Shown here piece after piece: positions 24,432-32,973 of a DNA stretch of 64,000 nucleotides; position 1 is the stretch's first letter, and the number at the start of each line of letters is the position of its first letter. The stretch lies in the NCBI RefSeq assembly GCF_963378075.1, contig NZ_OY726394.1, positions 3,596,001 to 3,660,000 on the forward strand. Direction: 5' to 3'. This DNA comes from Mycolicibacter sp. MU0083 (GTDB lineage: Bacteria; Actinomycetota; Actinomycetes; Mycobacteriales; Mycobacteriaceae). A model generated the notes under the pieces. The model was not told the origin of the DNA and made no database searches. It saw only the letters and a list, made by a program, of their open reading frames with translations. The position numbers were made by a program, and so were the translations under genes.

Positions 24432-24657
24432 GGCGACCGGGCGCCGGCGCGTCGCGCCACGTCGTCCCCGCAGCGGTTCAACCTGGGCATACGTCGTCAC
24501 AACGCAGTGACCGGTCGCGACTGGATCGACTTACGGATCACCAAGGAAGACACCGAGGGCAACATCCTCGGCCAAGTCGCGGACGCCTGGGCGCGTCGCG
24601 CGTGCACTCCCCGTGACTTTCGGGCGAGATTTCCGCACTGACACCTTCGGCGACGGG

Positions 24658-25884
24658 CTAGAGCACCGGAGCCGTCGGGGTGAACACCACCGGCATCGAT
24701 TCCAGGCCGCTGACGAAGTTCGCCGGCCGCAGCGGCAAAGCCTCACCGGATGCCAACCGCAGGTCGGGCAGGCGCTGAAGGACCCGTTGCGTCATCAACC
24801 GCAACTCCAGCCTGGCCAGCTGATTGCCAAGGCAGAAATGCGTACCGAACCCGAATGCCAGGTGGCTGTTGGGTTCTCGGGTGATGTCGAAGCGTTCCGG
24901 GTCGTCGAACACGGTTTCGTCGAAGTTGGCCGACTCGAACAGCAGCAGCATCTTCTCGCCCTCGCGAAGCTGCGTACCGCAGAATTCGGTGTCGCGGGTC
25001 AACGTGCGGCACATGTTCTTCACCGGCGAGGTCCAGCGCAGCATCTCCTCGATCGCCACCGGCAGCCGGTCGGGTTCGCGTTGCAGCATGTCCCATTGCT
25101 CGGGGTGGCGCAGCAGCGCGGCAGTGCCGCCCGAGAGGGTGTGCCGGGTCGTCTCGTCGCCGCCGATCAGGATCAGCAGGGTCTCGAAGACGATCTCGTC
25201 GTCAGTCATCCGTTGCCCGTCCACCTCGGCGTTGACCAGGATGGAGAACAGATCGTCGGCGGGTTCGGCGCGGCGTTTACCGATCAGGTCCATGGTGAAA
25301 GCGGTGTAGGCGCTGAACGCCTCCATCACGGCCTGGAAGGTGGCCGATTCCGGGTCCAGGTGCGAGCTGAGCCCGCACACCAGGTCATCGGACCACTTCA
25401 GCAACATGCCGCGCTCTTCGGGCAGCACGCCGAGCATGTCGCCGATCACCGCCATCGGCAGTGGCGCGGCGATGTCGCGGACGAAGTCGCATTCGCCGCG
25501 CTCGCAGACCGCGTCGATCAGCGTGTCGCACAACGTCTCGATGGACGGCAACTGGGCGTGCACTCGCTTACGGGTGAAACCGGCGTTGACCAGTTTGCGG
25601 CGCAGCAGGTGTGCCGGGTCGTCCATGTCGATCATGTAGGGGAAGCCGGGCTGATCAGGACGAATACCGCCGGCGTTGGAGAACACCTCCGGCGTGCGTT
25701 CGGCCTCGATCACGGCCTGATAGGTCGACGCCGCAGCCAGCCCGTTGCGGTCGCGGAAGACCGGCTCGTTGGCACGCATCCACCGGTAGGCGGCGTGAGC
25801 CCCGCCGTCGGCGTAGAACGTGCCGTCGGTCAGATCGACATCGGGCTTGGTGGTCGAGTCCTGTTCGGCCATTACCTCGGTCAT
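24658..25884 (-). CDS. cyp142: Cytochrome P450 CYP142 (steroid C26/C27 monooxygenase)
   Basis: A 408-residue soluble P450, highly similar to M. tuberculosis CYP142A1 (Rv3518c), e.g. RANEPVFRDRNGLAAASTYQ. The I-helix GGDETTRHT, the ExxR pair (EEMLRW) and the heme loop FGFGTHFCLG are complete. CYP142 oxidises the terminal carbon of the cholesterol side chain and can replace CYP125. An ATG 12 bases downstream (25872) is an alternative start. It is divergent from the acetoacetate-decarboxylase-like gene with only 28 bp between starts, and no KstR site is seen here. Confidence 0.92.
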   Translation of the reverse strand: MTEVMAEQDSTTKPDVDLTDGTFYADGGAHAAYRWMRANEPVFRDRNGLAAASTYQAVIEAERTPEVFSNAGGIRPDQPGFPYMIDMDDPAHLLRRKLVNAGFTRKRVHAQLPSIETLCDTLIDAVCERGECDFVRDIAAPLPMAVIGDMLGVLPEERGMLLKWSDDLVCGLSSHLDPESATFQAVMEAFSAYTAFTMDLIGKRRAEPADDLFSILVNAEVDGQRMTDDEIVFETLLILIGGDETTRHTLSGGTAALLRHPEQWDMLQREPDRLPVAIEEMLRWTSPVKNMCRTLTRDTEFCGTQLREGEKMLLLFESANFDETVFDDPERFDITREPNSHLAFGFGTHFCLGNQLARLELRLMTQRVLQRLPDLRLASGEALPLRPANFVSGLESMPVVFTPTAPVL

Positions 25885-25912
25885 CTAGATCCTCCCGATT
25901 ACAGTGGGCGTC

Positions 25913-26638
25913 ATGGCTCTTTCGCAGCACACCATCGCTGGCACTGTGCTTACCATGCCGGTCCGCGTCCGTCACGCAGACGTGCATACCGCGATGTTCT
26001 CAGTCGACGCCGATGCAGCGCAGGCGATGATCGACTACAGCGGACTGCAGGTCTTCCAGCATCGGCCAGGGCGTTCCGTCGTCAACCTGATGTTGGCGCG
26101 CTACATCGACGGTGACCTCGGCGGCTACCACGAATTCGGTACCGCGGTAATGGTCAACCCGCCGGGTACCAAGGCCCGTGGTTTGCGTGCGCTGAGATCC
26201 GCCGGCGCATTCATCCACCACCTCCCCGTCGACCAGGAGTTCACCCTGGAGGCCGGGCGCACCATTTGGGGCTTCCCAAAAATCATGTCGGACTTCACGG
26301 TTCGTGACGGAAAGACCTTGGGTTTCGATGTGGCCGCCGACGGCCAGCACATCATCACGATGGAGTTCGGTCGCGGGCTGCCGGTGCCCGGCCTGTTCAC
26401 GTCACGCCCGCAGGTGCTGCAGGCGTTCAGCCACATCGACGGCGCTACCCGGCAGGTGCCTTGGGAGATGAAGGTTTCCAACGTGCGCGGTGCGCTGGGC
26501 GGTACGCAGATCCGGCTGGGTACCCACCCGTATGCCCGCGAGTTGGCCGCGCTCGGCCTGCCGAAGCGGCCGATGATGTCCTCGACGGTGGGCCACGTCG
26601 AAATGACCTTCGGCGACGCCGTGGTGATCACGCCCTAG
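25913..26638 (+). CDS. Acetoacetate decarboxylase-fold protein (Rv3519-like)
   Basis: A 241-residue protein starting at ATG 25913 (an in-frame GTG lies 9 bases earlier). It has the acetoacetate-decarboxylase-like fold pattern (GRSVVNLMLARYIDGDLGGY; EAGRTIWGFPKIMSD) and the conserved lysine region of the family in WGFPKI. It is the positional and sequence counterpart of Rv3519, whose reaction is not established. There is no ribosome site in the short divergent region, so leaderless translation is likely. Its last 4 bases overlap the convergent DUF5631-type gene. Confidence 0.8.
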   Translation: MALSQHTIAGTVLTMPVRVRHADVHTAMFSVDADAAQAMIDYSGLQVFQHRPGRSVVNLMLARYIDGDLGGYHEFGTAVMVNPPGTKARGLRALRSAGAFIHHLPVDQEFTLEAGRTIWGFPKIMSDFTVRDGKTLGFDVAADGQHIITMEFGRGLPVPGLFTSRPQVLQAFSHIDGATRQVPWEMKVSNVRGALGGTQIRLGTHPYARELAALGLPKRPMMSSTVGHVEMTFGDAVVITP

Positions 26639-29088
26639 CGAGCGTGCTTGGCCACCGCCACCGCTAGATGCCACGCCAGGTGGTAGCGGGAAAGTTCTTC
26701 ACTGCCGTCGATCAGGGCGTCGATGGCGGCCAACAACATCCAATCGGAGACGTCTTCGGGCGTGTGCCGGGGATAGGCCCCCAGCACTTGCTCCTGCATG
26801 TCGGTGAGTACCTGACGGAAGATCTCGACTTCGTTGTCGGCGACGCCCGATCGACGCGCCACCGCACGGGCCACGGTCTGCACGATGCGCGGCAAACGCC
26901 CACTGGTACCCGCCGCGTCGATGAGCATCGGGCCTAGCTCGTCGACATGCTGGCCGTAGCGGGCACGTTCGCCGCCGCCGGGCAGCAGATCATTCGATCC
27001 GGGTTCGGCGACATAGGCATTCGGCTGATGTTCGACGGCTGCGATCACCGCGCCGAGCAGGTCTACCGCACTGGTCTGTGGACGGCGGTGGGCCGGACCC
27101 AGCACGGTCACGCCCGGCGGGAGCTTGACGATCGGCGGTATCCAACCGCCGGCCAGATCGGTGGTCAGGACCGTCGTCGTCTCGTCATCGCGCAGCCCCG
27201 CCGCCCAGGCAAGGCCTGGCGCCTGACGAGCCACCGCGTCGACCTTTCGCTGCAGGTCCTGGCGTTCGGCCAGTCGCCGCGCAGCCGTACCGGCGCCAGC
27301 CCCGGCGGTGGCGCCGACCCCCATATTCGCGGCCACCGAAGCACCCGACTGCCCACCACCGGCCGCCGGTCTGCCCGATGCTGCCGAACGGTCTCCGGTC
27401 GACGCCACCGTGGGGCCACCGGAGGCCGGCGCGGTGGGACCACCGGGCGCAGGCGCCGCGGGGGAACCGGGAGCCGCCGGCGCGACGGGTGCCGACGCAG
27501 CCGCCGGGCGCAGGTCGGCCCCGTACCCGGGCAGCGGCCCCGACGGTGTCACGGGGGTGGGACCGATCTGCGCCGACGTGACGGAAGCGGGAGTTGGGGC
27601 GACCGGCGCGGCCGTCTGGGGCACCGGTGACGTCGCCGTTGTCGGAGTGATCCCCGCGGCCGGTGTCTGCTGAGCGATGTCTTGCGCCGAACCGGCCAAT
27701 CGGGCCACGTTGCCCAGCATCCCTCCCGACATGGGTGTCACCTGCGGCGACGGCGGGACCTGCGGGGTCGATGGTTGCCCCTGCCCCGTAGCGTCCGCGC
27801 CGCCGTGCGACAACGGAGAGCTCAGGCCACCCGCGCCGGGCGAACCACCGGACACGGGCGAGGCGAAGGCTTGGCTCGGGCCGCCGCCCGCCATTCCAGA
27901 AGGGTCTGGAGCGCCGACTCCCCCGAGTCCGGGCATGCCCGACGCGAGTGGTGAATTACCGGCGATCCCGCCGCCTGGGGTGCTGATGCCGCCGGGGAGG
28001 CCGGCTGCAGGGGAAGAGGCGAGGGTACCGCTACTAGCACCCGCAACGCCCTGACTACCACCATTGCCAGCACCGCCATTAGCAGTGCCACCTCCCGGTT
28101 GGCCCGCAATCGCATTGCCCGGATCGGCCCCTGAATGACCGGTACCCGCATTCCCAGTGCCACCCACTGCATGGCCTGCACCTGCATTACCAGTCCCGCC
28201 GCCAGAACGACCCCCGCCAGCGTTGCCAGAAGGGCCGCTTCGGGAACCCTCCCCAGCGATAGATACTCCCGAATTGCCTCCGCCCGCGTGACTCGAAACG
28301 GTGCGATCCCCACCGCTCCTGCCTGCACTGGCCGCTCCCCCGTCGCCATCGCCAGCGAACGGGGGCCCATTGGCTTCGAGTCCGCTGTTGCCACCCGCCC
28401 CGCCATCCGATCCGTTAGATCCCGCTCCGTCGGACGATTGAAAACTGGACGCGTCGAGTCCACCCTGGCCTCCGTCAAAATTCAACATCCGGGAAATTTC
28501 ATCCGGCGTCAAATCGGCCTGCCGTGGCGGCGGTACCGCAAAATTCGCACCCCGAGACTTCAACCACTTTTCAGCATTTCCATCAATACCTAATTGATCA
28601 AACAGCTTCTGAGTGATGCCCACTATGGAATTATTAGAATTTGCCGCAGCGGTTCCAGCTTGACGATTCGCTTCGCCCACAATTCCGCTTATCGCTGACG
28701 CTTTGATGCTTGCCGGCATATCTTTCTTCAAAATTTCGTCAATCTGAGAATTCGCCGACTTTGCAATACTATCCAACGCGCCCCGTAGACAGGTAACTAC
28801 ACCAACGGCAGCGTCGTTAGCTTCACCCTTGGACCGACAAGCGTGGGCAAAGTCAAGTAACCGTTTCCGGTACGCACGCAGACGCCGCAACATATCTTCA
28901 GCAGTTACACCGGCGTTCCGTTCGCCAAGTTGGGCGCAGAGTCCGTCAATTTCTTCCGCTTCACGCTCTTTTATTATGCACTGCCCAGTCCAAAATGAGA
29001 CTGCTTCAATTGACTGGATAGGCTTCGAAGGCCACCAAGCGCCTATCAGCAGGGGCGTAAAAGGCCTTGAATCGGGTAGGTCAGTCAC
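26635..29088 (-). CDS. DUF5632/DUF5631-type Gly/Ala-rich protein (Rv3899c-like)
   Basis: An 817-residue protein in three parts. Residues 1-200 are helical and start PLLIGAWWPSKPIQSIEAVS, resembling the helical-hairpin N-terminus of mycobacterial type VII-associated proteins. About 215-560 is a Gly/Ala/Pro/Ser-rich PGRS-like linker. The last 230 residues (GLAWAAGLRDDETTTVLTTD, then LAGGWIPPIVKLPPGV; YHLAWHLAVAVAKHAR) match the DUF5632-DUF5631 pair of Rv3899c and Rv0025-type proteins. Function is unknown; a link to secretion is inferred. The 5' 600 bp are clearly AT-richer than the rest. It overlaps its membrane partner gene by 8 bp. Confidence 0.65.
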   Translation of the reverse strand: MTDLPDSRPFTPLLIGAWWPSKPIQSIEAVSFWTGQCIIKEREAEEIDGLCAQLGERNAGVTAEDMLRRLRAYRKRLLDFAHACRSKGEANDAAVGVVTCLRGALDSIAKSANSQIDEILKKDMPASIKASAISGIVGEANRQAGTAAANSNNSIVGITQKLFDQLGIDGNAEKWLKSRGANFAVPPPRQADLTPDEISRMLNFDGGQGGLDASSFQSSDGAGSNGSDGGAGGNSGLEANGPPFAGDGDGGAASAGRSGGDRTVSSHAGGGNSGVSIAGEGSRSGPSGNAGGGRSGGGTGNAGAGHAVGGTGNAGTGHSGADPGNAIAGQPGGGTANGGAGNGGSQGVAGASSGTLASSPAAGLPGGISTPGGGIAGNSPLASGMPGLGGVGAPDPSGMAGGGPSQAFASPVSGGSPGAGGLSSPLSHGGADATGQGQPSTPQVPPSPQVTPMSGGMLGNVARLAGSAQDIAQQTPAAGITPTTATSPVPQTAAPVAPTPASVTSAQIGPTPVTPSGPLPGYGADLRPAAASAPVAPAAPGSPAAPAPGGPTAPASGGPTVASTGDRSAASGRPAAGGGQSGASVAANMGVGATAGAGAGTAARRLAERQDLQRKVDAVARQAPGLAWAAGLRDDETTTVLTTDLAGGWIPPIVKLPPGVTVLGPAHRRPQTSAVDLLGAVIAAVEHQPNAYVAEPGSNDLLPGGGERARYGQHVDELGPMLIDAAGTSGRLPRIVQTVARAVARRSGVADNEVEIFRQVLTDMQEQVLGAYPRHTPEDVSDWMLLAAIDALIDGSEELSRYHLAWHLAVAVAKHAR

Positions 29089-29563
29089 CGCACAGTCCCT
29101 GCATCACACGATCCTTGGCGTTAGTGTCGCCAACGGCCGCATCCCATTGCTCATCGGTGGACATTCCCATTGTGCCAATTGCCGCCGTAGTTTGATATGT
29201 CTTAGCTAACGCCCGAGCAGCGTCTCTATATTTCTCCTCCAACGCCGGATCGGCAGCAGCGGTCTCAAGAATCAGCGCCCCGTTGATCATCGATATCCGA
29301 GCCAGGACAACATCATTCCCGGGCTGTGTCTCAATATTCAGAGCATGACCAGCCAACCGGTACCGATCACACAACTGCGCCTTCGCCTCAGCCTTTTGCG
29401 CCGCCGTATAACTCGGAGCGTCCCCCGCCCCCGCGCCTGACCGACTCAACGCCACGATCAACGCCGCCGCCGCAAGGACCAGCGCCAAGCTGGAAAGGAC
29501 CATCGCGGGCCAGGTCCGACTACGGGTGGGTGACGTCTGGGGCCAAGGCTGATTCATAGTCAC
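29081..29563 (-). CDS. Membrane-anchored partner protein
   Basis: A 160-residue protein with one N-terminal transmembrane helix (AMVLSSLALVLAAAALIVAL, about 20-40) and an extracytoplasmic helical domain (ending DRVMQGLCGD) with two cysteines. It precedes and overlaps the DUF5631-type gene, the same arrangement as at the Rv3899c-Rv3900c locus as I recall it. GTG 29563 and ATG 29557 are both possible starts. The base composition is mixed, with an AT-rich second half, like the adjoining 5' end of its partner. Confidence 0.6.
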   Translation of the reverse strand: MTMNQPWPQTSPTRSRTWPAMVLSSLALVLAAAALIVALSRSGAGAGDAPSYTAAQKAEAKAQLCDRYRLAGHALNIETQPGNDVVLARISMINGALILETAAADPALEEKYRDAARALAKTYQTTAAIGTMGMSTDEQWDAAVGDTNAKDRVMQGLCGD

Positions 29564-29783
29564 GCTACGGATCGTATCCCCGGGAGGCGCATCGGCGCTT
29601 ACATCATCTTTACGCAGGTAGATGCCCCGCCGGGCTCACCGAAGGCAGCCTCGGCGCACGCCTCCGCACGCGAACGCCAGAGCCGCCCCGGGCAAACGCT
29701 TCACCATGCCCCTGCGGCATGACCGACGCGAGAGTGCGCCCGGGCAGGACTACCTCAAGCAGACGCCGCCGCAGCTACACCAG

Positions 29784-29807
29784 GCCGGCCGAGCAAACCC
29801 GGCCGGC
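29784..29807 (-). terminator. Hairpin after the F420-type oxidoreductase gene
   Basis: GCCGGCC (29784-29790) and GGCCGGC (29801-29807) form 7-bp perfect arms around a 10-base loop, 10 bp beyond the stop at 29818. No T-run, as is common in mycobacteria. Confidence 0.45.
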
Positions 29808-29817
29808 AACCCATGCG

Positions 29818-30849
29818 CTAGACCAGCGAGGCCAGCTGCTCAATCTGCTCGGTGCTGCGACCGCTGACCACCATCATGGTGACCCCCGCGGCCTCCCAGA
29901 CCTTGATCTGCTTGCGGACATAGTCGATGTCCCCGACGATCGCGGCGTCATCCACCAGCTCGTCGGGGATCACCTCGGCGGCCTTGTCCTTCTGGTTGTT
30001 GCGGAACAGCTTCGTCACGTCGTCGACGACCTCGGCATAGCCCATCCGGCGGTAGACGTCGGCGTGGAAGTTCGTGTCCTCGGCGCCCATGCCACCCATG
30101 TAGAGCGCCAGGTACGGCTTCATCCCCGCGAACGCCGCAGCGCGATCGTCGGTGATCACGATGTTGGCGGTCGCGCAGATCTCGAAGTTCTCGCGGGTAC
30201 GCCGCGCGCCGGGCCGGGCGAAGCCTTCATCGAGCCACTCGTTGTACATGCCGGCCAGTCGGGGCGAGTAGAAGATCGGCAGCCAGCCGTCGGCGATCTC
30301 GGCGGCCAGCGCGATGTTCTTCGGTCCCTCGGCGCCGAGCATCACCGGGATGTCGGTGCGACGGGGGTGGGTGATCGGCTTGAGCGCCTTGCCCAGCCCG
30401 GTGGTGCCCTCACCGCTGATCGGCAGCGGGTAGTGCGGACCGGCGCTGGTCACCGGGGCCTCACGCGCCCAGACCTGACGCAGGATGTCGATGTACTCAC
30501 GGGTGCGAGCCAACGGCTTACCGAAACGCTGGCCGTACCAACCCTCGACTACCTGCGGCCCGGACACACCCAGGCCCAGAATGTGCCGCCCGCCGGAGAG
30601 GTGGTCCAGCGTCAACGCGGCCATGGCGCACGCGGTCGGGGTGCGCGCCGACAGCTGCACCACCGACGTACCCAGCCGCACCCGCGACGTCGAGGAACCC
30701 AACCAAGCCAGCGGCGTGTAAGCGTCGGACCCCCAGGCCTCGGCGGTGAACACGGCGTCGAAATCGTTATTCTCGGCCGCGGCCACCAGTTCAGCGTGGT
30801 TCTGCGGCGGCTGCGCGCCCCAATAGCCCAGTTGCAGTCCCAGCTTCAT
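29818..30849 (-). CDS. LLM-class F420-dependent oxidoreductase (Rv3520c-like)
   Basis: A 343-residue luciferase-like monooxygenase-family protein (MKLGLQLGYWGAQPPQNHAE; TSVVQLSARTPTACAMAALT; GVSGPQVVEGWYGQ). Family members use coenzyme F420 for hydride transfer. The order relative to the DUF35-ltp4-ltp3 operon matches Rv3520c. A substrate is not known; a reductive step on a steroid intermediate is plausible. It is divergent from the DUF35 gene across a KstR site. Confidence 0.87.
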   Translation of the reverse strand: MKLGLQLGYWGAQPPQNHAELVAAAENNDFDAVFTAEAWGSDAYTPLAWLGSSTSRVRLGTSVVQLSARTPTACAMAALTLDHLSGGRHILGLGVSGPQVVEGWYGQRFGKPLARTREYIDILRQVWAREAPVTSAGPHYPLPISGEGTTGLGKALKPITHPRRTDIPVMLGAEGPKNIALAAEIADGWLPIFYSPRLAGMYNEWLDEGFARPGARRTRENFEICATANIVITDDRAAAFAGMKPYLALYMGGMGAEDTNFHADVYRRMGYAEVVDDVTKLFRNNQKDKAAEVIPDELVDDAAIVGDIDYVRKQIKVWEAAGVTMMVVSGRSTEQIEQLASLV

Positions 30850-30884
30850 CCTTGGCTCCTCGATTGCCTGCTTGCCACCATTGT

Positions 30885-30898
30885 TAGAACCTGTTCTA
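30885..30898. promoter_or_regulatory. KstR operator, F420-type gene / DUF35-ltp4-ltp3
   Basis: TAGAACCTGTTCTA matches TnnAACnnGTTnnA with palindromic ends. It lies 36 bp upstream of the F420-type oxidoreductase start and 10 bp before the GTG of the DUF35 gene, so it likely controls both directions. Confidence 0.88.
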
Positions 30899-30907
30899 CT
30901 CGATGCC

Positions 30908-31900
30908 GTGACTGCTAGCCAAAGCCACCGCGCGCAGATCGATGAGCATGAGCCACCCCTCTCTGCGCCGCTGAAGTTGTCCTTCGACTACACACGTTCA
31001 GTCGGCCCCGTCCTCGGCGCGTTCTTCACCGCCCTGCGTGAGCGCCGCATCGTCGGCGTCCGCGGATCCGACGGACGCGTCTATGTGCCGCCAGCCGAAT
31101 ACGACCCGGTGACCTACGAACAGCTCACCGAGATCGTACCGGTGGCCAGTGTCGGCACCGTGGTCTCGTGGTCGTGGCAGCCCGAGCCGCTTGAGGGCCA
31201 GCCGCTGACGGTCCCGTTCGCCTGGGCACTGATCAAGCTCGACGGCGCCGACGTACCGATGCTGCACGCGGTCGCCGTCGACAGCCCCAAGGACATCAGC
31301 GCCGGCACCCGGGTGCACGCACACTGGGCCGACGAGACCGTCGGCGCGATCACCGACATCGCCTACTTCGCCGTCGGTGAAGAACCCGAGCCGGTGGGCG
31401 ACTCCACCGACGACCGGGATCCGGTGACCATGGTGGTCGTCCCGACCAGCCTGGAGATCCAGCACAGCGCATCGCGCCCGGAGAGCGCCTACCTGCTCGC
31501 GCTGCAGGAGGGCAAGCTGCTCGGTGCCCGCACCGGCGAAGACGGCAAGGTGTACTTCCCTGCGCGCGAAGCCGATCCGGCTACCGGACAGCAGCTGGAC
31601 AACTTCGTCGAACTGTCCAACACCGGCACGGTGACCACCTTCGCCATCATCAACATCCCGTTCGCCGGCCAGCGCATCAAGCCGCCGTACGTGGCCGCCT
31701 ATGTGCTGCTCGACGGCGCAGACATCCCGTTCCTGCACCTGATCCAGGAGATCGACGCCGCCGAGGTGCGGATGGGCATGCGTGTCGAAGCGGTCTGGAA
31801 GCCCCGCGAGGAGTGGGGCCTGGGCATCGACAACATCGAATACTTCCGGCCGACCGGCGAACCGGACGCCGACTACGACACCTACAAGCATCACCTGTGA
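30908..31900 (+). CDS. Tandem DUF35 (OB-fold) acyl-CoA-associated protein (Rv3521-like)
   Basis: A 330-residue protein with two DUF35-type OB-fold units (about 55-150 and 200-310), each with the GTV(V/T)-x-F/W and GADxPxLH pattern (ALIKLDGADVPMLH; VLLDGADIPFLHLI). DUF35 proteins partner thiolase-like lipid-transfer proteins; here ltp4 and ltp3 follow directly. It probably forms a complex with one of them in side-chain removal. Start chosen at GTG 30908, 10 bp after the KstR site; upstream codons would include the operator. Zinc-ribbon cysteines often found before the OB-fold are absent. Confidence 0.82.
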   Translation: MTASQSHRAQIDEHEPPLSAPLKLSFDYTRSVGPVLGAFFTALRERRIVGVRGSDGRVYVPPAEYDPVTYEQLTEIVPVASVGTVVSWSWQPEPLEGQPLTVPFAWALIKLDGADVPMLHAVAVDSPKDISAGTRVHAHWADETVGAITDIAYFAVGEEPEPVGDSTDDRDPVTMVVVPTSLEIQHSASRPESAYLLALQEGKLLGARTGEDGKVYFPAREADPATGQQLDNFVELSNTGTVTTFAIINIPFAGQRIKPPYVAAYVLLDGADIPFLHLIQEIDAAEVRMGMRVEAVWKPREEWGLGIDNIEYFRPTGEPDADYDTYKHHL

Positions 31901-31908
31901 GGGGCAGC

Positions 31909-32973
31909 ATGACGCAACGCGATGTCGCGGTGGTGGGATTCGCCCACGCCCCGCACGTTCGCCGCACCGACGGCACTACCAACGGCGTCGAGATGTTGAT
32001 GCCGTGTTTCGCCCAGTTGTACTCCGACCTGGGCATCGCCCAGACCGACATCGGATTCTGGTGCTCCGGTTCATCGGATTACCTTGCTGGACGCGCATTC
32101 TCGTTCATCTCGGCGATCGACTCGATCGGCGCGGTGCCGCCGATCAACGAGTCGCACGTGGAGATGGACGGCGCTTGGGCGCTGTACGAGGCCTACATCA
32201 AGGTGTTGACCGGCGAGGTCGACACCGCGCTGGCCTACGGGTTCGGCAAATCCTCGGCCGGCCAGCTGCGCCGGATCCTGGCCCTGCAGACCGACCCCTA
32301 CACCGTCGCTCCGCTGCTGCCGGACTCCGTCTCGATCGCCGCGCTGCAGGCCCGCATGGGGCTCGACGGCGGTCAGTGGACCGCCGAGCAGATGGCCCGG
32401 GTGGCACTGGATTCGTTCGCACAGTCCGACCGCGTGGACTCCGTGGAATCGACGACGAACCTCGACGAACTGCTTGAGCGTCCGTTCTTCGCCAACCCGC
32501 TGCGCCGCCACGACATCGCGCCGATCACCGACGGGGCCGCCGCGATCGTGTTGGCCGCCGGCGACAAGGCCCGCGAACTGTGCGAAAACCCGGCCTGGAT
32601 CACCGGTTTCGAACACCGCATCGAGTCCCCCGTGCTGGGCAGCCGGGATCTGACCCGTTCGGCGTCCACCACCGCCTCGACACTGGCCGCCACGGGCGAC
32701 GACATGCCTGCGGTGGACGTGGCCGAGATCCACGCGCCGTTCACGCACCAGCACCTGATCCTGACCGAGGCGATGCGACTGCCGTCGAAGACGAAGGTCA
32801 ATCCATCTGGAGGCGCCCTGGCGGCCAACCCGATGTTCGTCGCCGGCCTGGAACGCATCGGTTTCGCCGCACAGCACATCTTCAACGGCTCGGCGGGCCG
32901 GGTACTGGCCCACGCCACCAGCGGTCCTGCCCTGCAGCAGAACCTGGTCGCAGTGATGGAAGGACGCAACTGA
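31909..32973 (+). CDS. ltp4: Thiolase-like lipid-transfer protein/aldolase Ltp4
   Basis: A 354-residue thiolase-fold protein of the same length as Rv3522. The sequence VAVVGFAHAPHVRRTDGTTN and the C-terminal LVAVMEGRN frame the fold; the GA segment PSGGALAANPMF is conserved, but the usual nucleophilic cysteine is missing (CSGSSDYLAG lies elsewhere). Ltp4-type proteins act with partner OB-fold proteins as retro-aldolases in steroid side-chain cleavage. It is 8 bp after the DUF35 gene and overlaps ltp3 (TGATG). Confidence 0.87.
   Translation: MTQRDVAVVGFAHAPHVRRTDGTTNGVEMLMPCFAQLYSDLGIAQTDIGFWCSGSSDYLAGRAFSFISAIDSIGAVPPINESHVEMDGAWALYEAYIKVLTGEVDTALAYGFGKSSAGQLRRILALQTDPYTVAPLLPDSVSIAALQARMGLDGGQWTAEQMARVALDSFAQSDRVDSVESTTNLDELLERPFFANPLRRHDIAPITDGAAAIVLAAGDKARELCENPAWITGFEHRIESPVLGSRDLTRSASTTASTLAATGDDMPAVDVAEIHAPFTHQHLILTEAMRLPSKTKVNPSGGALAANPMFVAGLERIGFAAQHIFNGSAGRVLAHATSGPALQQNLVAVMEGRN

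Noticed and set aside
25885..25912. KstR site for cyp142 / Rv3519-like gene
   Set aside because: The 28-bp divergent region has no AAC-N2-GTT core; control by KstR is not supported here.
24613..26115. Plus-strand open frame of 500 codons
   Set aside because: Antisense to cyp142, whose P450 motifs are complete.
27700..28450. Gly/Ala-rich stretch considered as a PE_PGRS gene
   Set aside because: There is no PE domain; the stretch is the linker of a larger protein with DUF5632/5631-type C-terminus.
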